DNA of 64,000 bases, taken from NCBI RefSeq assembly GCF_040513375.1, contig NZ_JBEVTG010000001.1, forward strand, positions 1,302,001 to 1,366,000. Direction: 5' to 3'. The translations under genes and the position numbers were made by a program. Positions 37,519 through 46,744 of the stretch are shown here, in pieces. A model generated the notes under the pieces. It did no database searches. It was given only the letters and a program-made list of their open reading frames with translations, and was not told the DNA's origin. The first letter of the stretch is position 1. Each line of letters begins with the position of its first letter. The stretch is from Flagellimonas_B algarum. GTDB lineage: Bacteria; Bacteroidota; Bacteroidia; Flavobacteriales; Flavobacteriaceae.

Positions 37519-39822
37519 ATGAACCAGGATTATATCAAACCAAACGAATGGTCGATCATCGAAGAAGGATTCGATGCCGAACTTGTAAAATCTTCAGAAA
37601 GCCTTTTCAGTATCGGAAACGGTGCCATGGGGCAACGTGCGAATTTTGAAGAGGATTATACAGGCGAAACCTTTCAAGGCAGTTATATCGCAGGGGTGTA
37701 TTACCCGGATAAGACCAGGGTAGGATGGTGGAAGAACGGATATCCTGAATATTTCGCCAAAGTATTGAACGCACCGAACTGGATCGGGATCTCGATTTCG
37801 GTCGGTGGCAAAACCTTGGATTTGAACCAATGCGAGTCCGTGACCGGTTTCAGAAGGGAACTCAATATGAAAGAAGGTTGGTATGCCCGGAGTTTCGAGG
37901 CGCAACTTCAAAATGGCTGCAAAGTAAAAGTGGAGGTGTTGCGCTTTCTTAGCTTGGATTTCGACGAGGTGGGTGCTATTGAATATAAACTTCAACTGCT
38001 CGAAGGGGATGCCGAGGTGCGCATGATGCCCTATTTGGATAGTGGCATCACCAATGAAGACAGCAATTGGGACGATAAATTCTGGAATACCACCGGGGTC
38101 AGTATGGCGGGTAACCGGGCCTTTATCGAGGCCCACACCATGAAAACGAATTTCGCGACCTGTACCTTTATGGACGCCCAGGCATTCCATGGCAGTGATG
38201 CGATCGCCAAGGCCGAAGAATCATCGACCGAAACCAAGGTTTCTTTTACGTTTGGCCAGCAACTCCAAGCCGGTGAAACGATGACCTTGTACAAATATGC
38301 GGGGTATACCGTTTCTAGAAACCACGCCCCGGATACTTTGGTCAAGGCCGCGAATCAAGCCCTTGATAACGCCATCGGATTGGGCTTCGAGGCCTTACTC
38401 GATAGACAGCGTAATTCGTGGGCCGCGATTTGGAACATGAGTGATATCACCATTTCGGGGGATGTAAAGGCACAGCAGGGGATCCGATTCAATATTTTTC
38501 AGTTGAACCAAACCTATTTGGGAAAAGACTCCAGACTCAATATCGGTCCTAAAGGCTTTACCGGGGAAAAATATGGAGGGAGCACCTACTGGGATACCGA
38601 GGCCTACTGCTTGCCGTTCTACATGACGACCAAAAACCAAACGGTAGCCAGGAACTTGTTGAAATACCGTTATGACCATCTTGAGAAAGCGATCGAGAAT
38701 GCAAAGAAACTTGGGTTTTCAAATGGTGCGGCTTTGTACCCCATGGTGACCATGAACGGCGAGGAATGCCACAACGAATGGGAAATCACATTTGAGGAAA
38801 TCCACCGGAATAGCGCCATTGCCTTCGCCATTTTCAATTATTATCGATTTACAGGCGATTACACCTACATTCCTGAAATGGGTTTGGAAGTTTTGATCGG
38901 AATAGCGCGTTTCTGGCATCAACGGGCGAACTATTCGACCAAAAAGAAAAAGTATGTGATCTTAGGGGTTACCGGTCCGAATGAATACGAAAACAATGTG
39001 AACAACAACTGGTATACGAATTATTCGGCCAAGTGGTGTATCACCTATGCCCTCGAGCAGCTACAAAAAGTTAAGGACGGTTACCCAGACGATTATCAGC
39101 GCATCATCGGCATAACGAAGTTGACCGAAGCCGAAACCGAGCAATGGGCCGAGGTAGCCGAAAACATGTTTTTCCCATATTCCAAAAAATTGGGGCTCTA
39201 TCTGCAGCAAGATGGCTTCTTGGACAAAGACCTGGTCAAGGTCGCCAATCTGAACAAATCGGAACGGCCATTGAACCAGAAGTGGAGTTGGGACCGCATC
39301 TTGCGATCACCGTACATCAAACAGGCCGATGTGCTGCAATGTTTTTATTTCTTCGAAGATCATTTTTCGACGGAAGAATTGGAGCGGCACTTCGATTTTT
39401 ATGAACCCTTTACCGTGCACGAATCATCGCTTTCGCCCTGTGTGCATAGCATCCAGGCCGCAAAATTAGGGAGGATGGACCAAGCGTACACGTTTTACCT
39501 TCGTACCTCGAGGCTTGATTTGGACGACTACAACAAGGAGGTCGAAGAAGGCTTGCACATCACTTCAATGGCCGGCACATGGATGAGTATCGTGGAAGGA
39601 TTCGGTGGAATGCGGGTAATCGAAGACAAACTTTCATTTAATCCGCAGATACCACAACAATGGAAGGCGTACAGTTTCAAGGTCAATTTCCGTGATCGCA
39701 TCATCAAAATCAATATCGATGCCAAGGGGTCGAGTTATGAATTGATGGGCAAAGAGGAAATGTCGATACGGGTGAACGGTAAAAAAGTGGTCTTGCGACC
39801 GAATGAAACCATCTCCGCCTGA
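37519..39822 (+). CDS. GH65 glycoside phosphorylase, maltose-phosphorylase type
   Basis: Cytoplasmic enzyme of 767 residues without signal peptide; converts maltose and phosphate to glucose and beta-glucose 1-phosphate. N-terminal beta-sandwich with the family start ESLFSIGNGAMGQRANFEE, then the (alpha/alpha)6 barrel. The GH65 general-acid block ECHNEWEITFEEIHRN begins at residue 416, and the phosphate-binding region is represented by HESSLSPCVHSIQA. Kojibiose or trehalose specificity cannot be excluded. The ATG at 37519 is chosen; a TTG at 37456 would add 21 unrelated residues. A beta-phosphoglucomutase, which usually sits beside GH65 to handle beta-glucose 1-phosphate, is not in this window. 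Confidence 0.92.
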   Translation: MNQDYIKPNEWSIIEEGFDAELVKSSESLFSIGNGAMGQRANFEEDYTGETFQGSYIAGVYYPDKTRVGWWKNGYPEYFAKVLNAPNWIGISISVGGKTLDLNQCESVTGFRRELNMKEGWYARSFEAQLQNGCKVKVEVLRFLSLDFDEVGAIEYKLQLLEGDAEVRMMPYLDSGITNEDSNWDDKFWNTTGVSMAGNRAFIEAHTMKTNFATCTFMDAQAFHGSDAIAKAEESSTETKVSFTFGQQLQAGETMTLYKYAGYTVSRNHAPDTLVKAANQALDNAIGLGFEALLDRQRNSWAAIWNMSDITISGDVKAQQGIRFNIFQLNQTYLGKDSRLNIGPKGFTGEKYGGSTYWDTEAYCLPFYMTTKNQTVARNLLKYRYDHLEKAIENAKKLGFSNGAALYPMVTMNGEECHNEWEITFEEIHRNSAIAFAIFNYYRFTGDYTYIPEMGLEVLIGIARFWHQRANYSTKKKKYVILGVTGPNEYENNVNNNWYTNYSAKWCITYALEQLQKVKDGYPDDYQRIIGITKLTEAETEQWAEVAENMFFPYSKKLGLYLQQDGFLDKDLVKVANLNKSERPLNQKWSWDRILRSPYIKQADVLQCFYFFEDHFSTEELERHFDFYEPFTVHESSLSPCVHSIQAAKLGRMDQAYTFYLRTSRLDLDDYNKEVEEGLHITSMAGTWMSIVEGFGGMRVIEDKLSFNPQIPQQWKAYSFKVNFRDRIIKINIDAKGSSYELMGKEEMSIRVNGKKVVLRPNETISA

Positions 39823-39844
39823 TCGAAACGATTACTGAAACACT

Positions 39845-41737
39845 ATGGTAGGTCGATTTGAAATACGGGCATGTGCAGCGATAGCGGTGTTGCTTTCGTT
39901 GACTTCTTGTACGGACAAAAAAGAATCTTCCACCAAAACCACGGTTGAAACTATGCAACGAATGGAAAAAAAGGCAGTGGTATACCAGGTATTTACCCGA
40001 TTGTTCGGCAATACCAATACCACCAATAAGCCTTGGGGTACCCTAGAGGAGAATGGAGTAGGTAAGTTTGCCGATTTTGATGACACGGCATTGGAAGAGA
40101 TCAAGAAGCTTGGGGTAACCCATATCTGGTATACCGGGGTGCCGCATCATGCGGTAATCAATGATTATACCGCCTATGGCATTTCAAATGACGATCCCGA
40201 TGTGGTGAAAGGAAGGGCCGGATCACCCTATGCCGTTAAAGACTATTACAATGTCAATCCGGATTTGGCAGTGGATCCCGCGAAGCGATTGGAGGAATTC
40301 GAAGCCTTGATCGCCAGAACCCATAGCATCGGGCTGAAGGTGATCATCGATATCGTGCCGAACCATGTCGCCAGGAATTATGAGGGGATAACCAACCCGG
40401 AAGGGGTTTCCGATTTTGGATCAGGGGATGATATCGGTTTGGAGTACCATAAGGACAACAACTTCTACTACGTTCCCGATACCCCTTTTGAATTGCCCGA
40501 TTGGCAAGAGGGGTACCGGCCCCTTGGAGGTGGTGAAAACACCTTGGCGGATGGCAAGTTCGTCGAAGTTCCCGCCAAATGGACGGGCAACGGGTCACGT
40601 TTGGCAAAACCCAACTTCAACGATTGGTATGAGACCGTTAAGGTGAATTATGGAGTCAGGCCCGATGGGACGATCGATTTCGATAGCCTTCCCGATAGCT
40701 ATGCCGAAAAAGGCCCCAAGGCCCATTCGGAATTTTGGGAAAATAAGACGTTGCCCGATTCTTGGATCAAATTTCGCGATATCGCCTTGTATTGGTTGGA
40801 TAAGGGTGTGGACGGATTTCGATTCGATATGGCCGAAATGGTCCCAGTGGAATTTTGGAGTTTTCTGAACTCGTCCATCAAAATGAAGAATCCGGATGCC
40901 TTCCTATTGGCCGAGGTCTACAATCCCGCATTGTATCGTGATTACATCCACAAGGGCAAGATGGATTACCTCTACGATAAAGTCGAGCTTTACGATAGCT
41001 TAAAACATATTATGAAAGGATACGGGTGGACCGACCACATCCACACTGTGCAATCGGGGATGCAAGACATCGAACACCATATGCTGCACTTTCTGGAGAA
41101 CCACGACGAGCAACGTATCGCGAGTCCTGATTTTGCAGGTCAAGCTGAGATCGGCAAACCGGCAATGGTCGTTTCCGCAACGATCAGTACATCGCCTACG
41201 ATGATTTATTTCGGCCAGGAAGTCGGTGAAGATGGTTCTGAGCACGCCGGATTCGGAAGTCCGACACGAACATCGATATTCGATTATATCGGAGTACCCG
41301 CGCATCAACGTTGGATGAACGACAAAAAATTCGATGGTGGCCAGTTGACTTCAGAAGAACGTGAGTTGCGTGATTTTTACCAAAGATTACTGAATTTCAC
41401 CATCAACAGTAGTGCCCTGATGGGGCCTTACCAAGAAATCCACTACAACAACAAGGAACATACCCAAGGATATGACCATAGGGTATTCGCCTTTGTACGA
41501 TGGTCGGAGGAAGAGCGCCTGATCATCGTTTCGAATTTCGATTCGGAGCGTTCGTATTCCCTTGATTTGAAGTTGCCCGAAACTGTGGTGTCGGCATGGA
41601 AGCTTCAGTCAGGGGCACATGATTTGACCGAAGCACTTTATGGTAAGGCCGTTCCTGATTTGCAGGTCAAGAACGGGGTAGGTAGGATCAACATTTCGTT
41701 AGCGCCCTTAGAATCGATGATCCTTTCTTTACAATAA
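39845..41737 (+). CDS. GH13 alpha-amylase-family lipoprotein
   Basis: Surface or periplasmic lipoprotein of 630 residues (TSC, Cys22) that would cut alpha-glucans to maltodextrins. Conserved GH13 regions: IDIVPNHV (region I), DGFRFDMAEM with the nucleophile Asp328 (II), LLAEVYN with the acid Glu357 (III) and FLENHDEQR with Asp421 (IV). The C-terminal domain ends without a secretion tag. A long insertion in domain B (about residues 175-260) is typical of starch-locus enzymes in Bacteroidota. It follows the GH65 gene after 22 bases and completes the catabolic arm behind LacI. Substrate preference (starch, pullulan, short dextrins) is not resolved. Confidence 0.94.
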   Translation: MVGRFEIRACAAIAVLLSLTSCTDKKESSTKTTVETMQRMEKKAVVYQVFTRLFGNTNTTNKPWGTLEENGVGKFADFDDTALEEIKKLGVTHIWYTGVPHHAVINDYTAYGISNDDPDVVKGRAGSPYAVKDYYNVNPDLAVDPAKRLEEFEALIARTHSIGLKVIIDIVPNHVARNYEGITNPEGVSDFGSGDDIGLEYHKDNNFYYVPDTPFELPDWQEGYRPLGGGENTLADGKFVEVPAKWTGNGSRLAKPNFNDWYETVKVNYGVRPDGTIDFDSLPDSYAEKGPKAHSEFWENKTLPDSWIKFRDIALYWLDKGVDGFRFDMAEMVPVEFWSFLNSSIKMKNPDAFLLAEVYNPALYRDYIHKGKMDYLYDKVELYDSLKHIMKGYGWTDHIHTVQSGMQDIEHHMLHFLENHDEQRIASPDFAGQAEIGKPAMVVSATISTSPTMIYFGQEVGEDGSEHAGFGSPTRTSIFDYIGVPAHQRWMNDKKFDGGQLTSEERELRDFYQRLLNFTINSSALMGPYQEIHYNNKEHTQGYDHRVFAFVRWSEEERLIIVSNFDSERSYSLDLKLPETVVSAWKLQSGAHDLTEALYGKAVPDLQVKNGVGRINISLAPLESMILSLQ

Positions 41738-41771
41738 AAGAAAAACGGACCGAAACCCAGGTTCCGATCCG
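41735..41771 (-). terminator. Intrinsic terminator of the small membrane protein gene
   Basis: On the minus strand an 11-pair stem with two G-U pairs (41771-41746, starting CGGATCGGAAC) and a four-base loop is followed by TTTTTCTTTTA, which overlaps the stop codon of the convergent amylase gene. It lies 24 bases beyond the stop at 41796. Confidence 0.7.
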
Positions 41772-41795
41772 CCTTCCGTCAAGTTGGTCAGCTAG

Positions 41796-42215
41796 TTAGC
41801 TTTTCGGGCTGGTCGCTTTGTACATCATCGCAATGACGACCCCTGCAACCGCATAGTAGACAATCTCAAGAACCGCATCGATCAAGTATCCGTTCAAGGC
41901 CATTAAGTTAGCCGTGGCGTATTGGATCATCCAAATCCCCAATCCTACGAAAACCCCGAACCATAGTCCGAATTCAGCCCCTTCTTTGGCACTGTGGTGC
42001 CCTCGACTCCATTTGCTGTACAGGGTGCACATGGCAAAGGCCTGAAATAGGTTTCCGATGATAATGAACATAAAATCAGGTGGATCCTTCATGACGTCCG
42101 AAATGACGTATCCTTCGAAGAGATCCGCTGTCGCTACCCCCCAAATGAGGTATCCCAAGAGGAACATGACCACGGTGGTCACGAGGGTAGCCAAAAGATT
42201 TTGTTTTGAAAACAT
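41796..42215 (-). CDS. Small integral membrane protein of unknown function
   Basis: Protein of 139 residues with four hydrophobic helices, of a kind often labelled hypothetical in Flavobacteria. The first helix is TLVTTVVMFLLGYLIWGV; the third contains the glycine-rich FGLWFGVFVGLGIWMI. No catalytic motif is visible. The nearest likeness is to DUF1761-type membrane proteins, but I cannot confirm it. It is a single gene with its own terminator, convergent with the amylase gene and divergent from the glycerophosphodiesterase gene. Confidence 0.75.
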   Translation of the reverse strand: MFSKQNLLATLVTTVVMFLLGYLIWGVATADLFEGYVISDVMKDPPDFMFIIIGNLFQAFAMCTLYSKWSRGHHSAKEGAEFGLWFGVFVGLGIWMIQYATANLMALNGYLIDAVLEIVYYAVAGVVIAMMYKATSPKS

Positions 42216-42269
42216 ACGATTTAGTTTTGTTGGTTAAAAAATCTTGACAATATAGTAAAAAAATTGCCA

Positions 42270-42308
42270 TATCATTAAAATATAGCATCTTATATTGAAG
42301 ATATGATA
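42270..42308. repeat. Nested AT-rich dyad between divergent genes
   Basis: TATCAT (42270-42275) pairs with ATGATA (42303-42308), and inside them AATATA (42279-42284) pairs with TATATT (42291-42296). It lies between the small membrane protein gene and the phosphodiesterase gene, where an operator or promoter is expected. No function can be assigned. Confidence 0.3.
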
Positions 42309-42386
42309 ATTCAGGATTCAAAAAAAGGCGTAGCTAATGTGTGCCTTCCATGGCGGATATTCAGCAGCAAGTTGTATTTTTAAGCC

Positions 42387-43154
42387 ATGGAGCACTACAT
42401 AAAGAACATGAAGGTTTTTGTGGCATTATTCGCACTTTTAACCAGCACAGCCTGCACTATGGATCAAGAAACCACATTGGTCATCGGTCATCGTGGCGCG
42501 ATGGGATATGAAACGGAAAACACCTTGGCCTCCATTCAAAAAGCGATGGATCTCGGGGTAGATATGATCGAGATCGATGTCTTCAAAATAAAGAGCGGGG
42601 AAATCGTCGTTTTCCATGATGAGACCCTTGAACGTCTTTCCAATGCAGGAGGTCCTATTGAAGATTATTATATCACCGATTTAAAACAGGTGGTGTTGAA
42701 CGGCAATCACCAGATACCGATGCTTCAAGAGGTCTTGCGATTGATCGACAACAAGGTGGCCTTGAATATCGAGCTCAAAGGGGCCGAAACAGCAGATCGG
42801 GTCAATTTCATTATGGATTATTACATCAAACAACGGGGGTGGTCGGCGTCCAATTTCGTGATATCCAGTTTCAATTGGGACGAATTGCGACGTATCCGCG
42901 AGTTGAATAAAGAAGTAGCCATTGCCGTATTGACCGAAGAGGACCCCTTAGAGGCCATTCCGGTAGCTGAAGAGTTGGGCGCGGTTGCAATCAACCCATA
43001 TTTTAAAAGCCTTACCGAAACCAATATCAAAGCGATCCATAAGGCGGGATTCAAAATCTACACCTATACCGTTAACGAGCCTGAAGATTTACAGAAAATG
43101 CTCGACTTCGGGGTCGATGGTATTTTTACCAATTATCCAGATCGAATCCAATAA
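42387..43154 (+). CDS. Glycerophosphodiester phosphodiesterase, lipoprotein
   Basis: Hydrolyses glycerophosphodiesters to sn-glycerol 3-phosphate and an alcohol. The GDPD motifs are seen as GHRGAMGYETENT, with the catalytic His pair completed by VVFHDETLER, and MIEIDVF between them supplies the metal-binding acids. The late segment YTVNEPEDLQKMLDFGVDGI is the family C-terminus. An ATG at 42408 starts a clean lipoprotein signal (STAC, Cys16 from there) and may be the real start; a TATTTTTA motif at 42375-42382 would also favour it. The 1-base stop/start overlap (TAATG) with the next gene shows an operon. Product could feed the glycerol genes nearby. Confidence 0.9.
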   Translation: MEHYIKNMKVFVALFALLTSTACTMDQETTLVIGHRGAMGYETENTLASIQKAMDLGVDMIEIDVFKIKSGEIVVFHDETLERLSNAGGPIEDYYITDLKQVVLNGNHQIPMLQEVLRLIDNKVALNIELKGAETADRVNFIMDYYIKQRGWSASNFVISSFNWDELRRIRELNKEVAIAVLTEEDPLEAIPVAEELGAVAINPYFKSLTETNIKAIHKAGFKIYTYTVNEPEDLQKMLDFGVDGIFTNYPDRIQ

Positions 43155-44422
43155 TGTTCGATGTCATCATCATCGGTGGTGGCGCGGCGGGATACTACAC
43201 CGCCATTCAGATCGGGCTACGTAGGCCAAACTTGAAGGTTGCGATTTTCGAAAGGGGAAAAAGTGTGCTTTCAAAAGTCAAGGTTTCAGGCGGAGGCCGC
43301 TGTAACGTCACACACGCCGCTTTTGACCCCAAAGAGCTCACAACCCATTATCCGCGTGGTGAAAAGGAACTTTTGGGCCCTTTCCACAGCCATGCACCTG
43401 GCGATGTTATGGAATTCTTCAACGAACGGGGTGTGGCCTTGAAGGTAGAATCCGACGGGCGTATTTTTCCGGTAAGCGATAGCTCGCAAACGATCATCGA
43501 TTGTTTTCAATCAGAGGTAGAACGCCTTGGCGTCACCGTCCTTAAAAACAATCCGGTCAAGGCTTTAGAGCCTGTCGAAGGCGGGCATTGGAAAGTCACA
43601 ACGAAAAACAAGCACTATGTTGGCAAACGCGTGGTGGTCGCCACCGGAAGCAACCCGAAAGTTTGGCAAATGCTTGGTCGATTGGGCCACCAAATCGTGG
43701 ATCCGGTTCCTTCATTGTTCACTTTCAATATCGATGACCCCAGGATCAAAGGATTACAAGGGCTGAGCACCGAGGCCTCGGTAGCTGTACTACCCAAAAA
43801 GCACTACGACTCGAAAATCGTCATCCAATTGAAGAGCGCCGTGAGAAATGATCCGGTTTTAGAAGCCGATGGCCCCTTGCTGATTACCCATTGGGGGTTG
43901 AGTGGCCCTGCGATTCTTAAATTATCCGCATGGGGAGCCCGCTTACTTCATGAGTATCGCTATCATTTTAAGATCAAGGTGAACTGGATACCCGAATACA
44001 CAACGGGATCCGTCGAAGGATTCTTGATGGAAGTAAAACAAATGGATGCCAAACGAACTGTGGTGAAGACAAAGTTATTCGATCTTCCCAGCAGGCTATG
44101 GATCGCTTTGGTCAAGGCGGCCGACATTCCTAAGGATATGAAGTGGGCCGATATTCCGAAACCCATGCTTCAAGCATTGGCAGTACAATTGACACAGTGT
44201 GTTTTTAAAGTTACCGGCAAAAGCACCTTTAAAGAGGAGTTCGTAACGGCAGGCGGTGTCGACTTAAAAGAAGTGAATTTCAAGACCTTCGAAAGCAAAC
44301 TACTGTCCGACCTTTATTTGGCCGGGGAAGTGCTTAATATCGATGCCATTACAGGAGGCTTCAATTTCCAAAACGCTTGGACCGGGGCCTATCTCATTGC
44401 CCAGGCTATCGCCGAAAAATAG
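43154..44422 (+). CDS. HI0933/YhiN-family flavoprotein
   Basis: Predicted FAD-dependent oxidoreductase of 422 residues. The FAD motif IIIGGGAAGYYTAIQIG opens the protein, followed by KVKVSGGGRCNVTH, the hallmark of the HI0933 family, and a C-terminal GGFNFQNAWTGAYLIAQAIA that closes the FAD site. The family is common and its reaction is not established. It starts at the overlapped stop of the phosphodiesterase gene, so the two are co-translated. Its stop is one base from the stop of glycerol facilitator on the other strand. Confidence 0.9.
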   Translation: MFDVIIIGGGAAGYYTAIQIGLRRPNLKVAIFERGKSVLSKVKVSGGGRCNVTHAAFDPKELTTHYPRGEKELLGPFHSHAPGDVMEFFNERGVALKVESDGRIFPVSDSSQTIIDCFQSEVERLGVTVLKNNPVKALEPVEGGHWKVTTKNKHYVGKRVVVATGSNPKVWQMLGRLGHQIVDPVPSLFTFNIDDPRIKGLQGLSTEASVAVLPKKHYDSKIVIQLKSAVRNDPVLEADGPLLITHWGLSGPAILKLSAWGARLLHEYRYHFKIKVNWIPEYTTGSVEGFLMEVKQMDAKRTVVKTKLFDLPSRLWIALVKAADIPKDMKWADIPKPMLQALAVQLTQCVFKVTGKSTFKEEFVTAGGVDLKEVNFKTFESKLLSDLYLAGEVLNIDAITGGFNFQNAWTGAYLIAQAIAEK

Positions 44423-44423
44423 C

Positions 44424-45152
44424 TTAGAGCAACGTGTTCGCCAATAAGGCGGCAACAAGTCCCCCCGCTATCGGGGCGAGTACCGGAATCCATGCGTACC
44501 CCCAGTCATTCGAGGCTTTTTGTTTGATGGGAACTAGGGCATGGATCAAACGCGGTCCGAGATCCCTTGCCGGGTTTATGGCGTAGCCCGTGGTGCCGCC
44601 CAAGCATAGCCCGATGACCCACACCAAAAGGGCAACCGGTAAGGCACCCAATGAACCCAAACCGATGATCGTGTTGCTTTCATTCAAGGTAGCATCGGTA
44701 AAAAAGAGAATGGTAAAAACCAAAACAAAAGTACCGACCATTTCTGAGAGGAAGTTCAAGGGGGTATGCTTTATGGCAGGGGCGGTACAAAATACCCCTC
44801 GTTTGGTCGGCCCATCTTCGGTGGCATCGAAATGCTTTTTGTTCAAGAGCCACACCAAAAACGCCCCCAACATCGCACCCAGCATTTGACCTCCCAGGTA
44901 TTGCGGTATATCATAAATCGAAAATTCACCGGCCATGGCCAACGCTAGGGTAACTGCCGGATTGATATGCGCCCCACTATACGGTCCTGCGACAACGACC
45001 CCTACGTAAACCGCCAAGGCCCATCCGGTGGTAATCACCACCCAACCCGAACCGGACCCATAGGTTTTGTTCAGTGAAACATTGGCGTTGACCCCACACC
45101 CTAAGAGTATGAGTAAAAAGGTGCCGATCAGTTCTGCTATAAATGGTGTCAT
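44424..45152 (-). CDS. glpF: Glycerol uptake facilitator (aquaglyceroporin, MIP family)
   Basis: Inner-membrane channel of 242 residues with six helices and two half helices. The NPA boxes are both present: GAHINPAVTLA and GYAINPARDLGPR. The aspartate after the second NPAR is the mark of glycerol-conducting members rather than strict water channels. The gene follows glycerol kinase after 18 bases on the same strand, so uptake and trapping of glycerol form one unit. Confidence 0.93.
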   Translation of the reverse strand: MTPFIAELIGTFLLILLGCGVNANVSLNKTYGSGSGWVVITTGWALAVYVGVVVAGPYSGAHINPAVTLALAMAGEFSIYDIPQYLGGQMLGAMLGAFLVWLLNKKHFDATEDGPTKRGVFCTAPAIKHTPLNFLSEMVGTFVLVFTILFFTDATLNESNTIIGLGSLGALPVALLVWVIGLCLGGTTGYAINPARDLGPRLIHALVPIKQKASNDWGYAWIPVLAPIAGGLVAALLANTLL

Positions 45153-45170
45153 GGTTGGTCTTGAAAAGGT

Positions 45171-46667
45171 TTAGTCGTTTTTGCTCCAATATTCCAAAGC
45201 GTTGATGGCCCGATACCAGCCTTTGATGGCCGTTTCGATCGATCCACGCTCTTGGGTGGGTTTGAATTGGACATCCGATTTCCAAATGTCCTGTATTTCT
45301 TCTTGGCTCTCCCAGAATCCGACCGCCAAACCTGCAAGATAAGCGGCTCCCATCACCGTGGTTTCCACGATTTCAGGTCGGATCGCGACCGTATCCAACA
45401 CATCGGCCTGGAATTGCATCAGCATATCGTTCACCGTTGCACCACCATCGACACGGAGTTCTTTGATCGAAATCCCTGAATCAGCTTCCATGGCCTTTAG
45501 GATATCCATGGTCTGAAAAGCGATGGATTCCAAGGCCGCCCTGGCGACATGGGCATCGGTACTGCCCCGGGTAAGCCCGAAAAGGGTGCCCTGCGCATGT
45601 TGGTTCCAATGGGGTGCCCCCAACCCGGCAAAGGCAGGAACGAAATAGACCCCTTCTGAACTATTGACAGATCCCGCTAAGGTTTCGACCTCTGAGGAGG
45701 TTTTGATGATCTTTAAACTGTCGCGAAGCCATTGTACCACGGCTCCAGCGATAAAGATGCTCCCCTCAAGGGCGTAGGTGGTCTTTCCATTGATCTTCCA
45801 AGCGACGGTGGTCAATAAATTGTTTTTGGAAACGATCGGTTTCTCCCCGATATTCATCAACATGAAGCAACCCGTACCGTAGGTATTTTTGACCATGCCT
45901 TGATTGGTGCACATCTGTCCGAACAAGGCGGCCTGTTGATCACCGGCTATACCGGCAATCGGGATTTTCGATGCGAAGAAATTCGGGCTGGTGTGCCCAT
46001 AGACCTCACTTGATTGACGCACCTCGGGCAACATGCTTTTTGGTATGGTGAACAAATCGAGCAGTTCGTCATCCCACTGCATGGTATTGATGTTGAAGAT
46101 CAACGAACGGCATGCATTGGTGACGTCGGTGATATGCAGTTCCCCTTCGGTCATCTTCCAAATCAACCAAGAATCGATCGTTCCCCAAGCCAATTCGCCA
46201 TTTTCAGCGCGTTCGCGCATTCCTTCCACATTATCAAGGATCCATTTTACTTTGGTGGCCGAAAAATAGGCGTCGATCACCAATCCGGTTTTTTCCCGGA
46301 TCAAATCGGCCTTGCCGGCCGCTTTGAGTTCATCACAAAAAGTCGCAGTGCGTTTATCTTGCCAAACGATGGCATGGTAGACCGGCTCTCCGGTTTTTCG
46401 ATCCCAAACCACGGCCGTCTCCCTTTGGTTGGTGATTCCGATAGCGGCGATCTGCTCGCCCTTGATCCCAGCCTTGGTCACCGCTTCAGCCGCCATACCC
46501 GCCTGGGTCGACCATATTTCGGTAGCATCATGCTCTACCCAACCTGGCTGGGGAAAAATTTGGGTGAATTCTTTTTGGGCCACTGAAACGATCGTGCCCG
46601 CTTTGTCGAATACAACTGCCCTCGAACTCGTAGTGCCCTGATCTAAGGCAAGAATGTACTTTGTCAT
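45171..46667 (-). CDS. glpK: Glycerol kinase
   Basis: Phosphorylates glycerol with ATP to sn-glycerol 3-phosphate in the cytoplasm. The FGGY-family signature starts at once with ILALDQGTTSSRAVVFD, followed by AIGITNQRETAVVWDRKTG, the glycerol-contact segment WVEHDATEIW and AIVWQDKRT, and the C-terminal ELRVDGGATVNDMLMQFQAD. At 498 residues it has the full length of GlpK. First gene of the glpK-glpF unit; divergent from the DUF1697 gene. Glycerol 3-phosphate dehydrogenase, needed to complete catabolism, is not in the window. Confidence 0.96.
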   Translation of the reverse strand: MTKYILALDQGTTSSRAVVFDKAGTIVSVAQKEFTQIFPQPGWVEHDATEIWSTQAGMAAEAVTKAGIKGEQIAAIGITNQRETAVVWDRKTGEPVYHAIVWQDKRTATFCDELKAAGKADLIREKTGLVIDAYFSATKVKWILDNVEGMRERAENGELAWGTIDSWLIWKMTEGELHITDVTNACRSLIFNINTMQWDDELLDLFTIPKSMLPEVRQSSEVYGHTSPNFFASKIPIAGIAGDQQAALFGQMCTNQGMVKNTYGTGCFMLMNIGEKPIVSKNNLLTTVAWKINGKTTYALEGSIFIAGAVVQWLRDSLKIIKTSSEVETLAGSVNSSEGVYFVPAFAGLGAPHWNQHAQGTLFGLTRGSTDAHVARAALESIAFQTMDILKAMEADSGISIKELRVDGGATVNDMLMQFQADVLDTVAIRPEIVETTVMGAAYLAGLAVGFWESQEEIQDIWKSDVQFKPTQERGSIETAIKGWYRAINALEYWSKND

Positions 46668-46744
46668 TGCATGGATTTTGGAAATGGAATTTACTAAAAT
46701 AATTTGTGTAGCTTGGCTAAAGTAACCGAATAAAGACTTAAAAT

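Noticed and set aside
20017..41737. Type IX secretion C-terminal domains on the amylase, ASPIC or haloperoxidase proteins
   Set aside because: The proteins end in their catalytic or repeat domains without the conserved C-terminal sorting pattern; lipid anchoring explains their placement.
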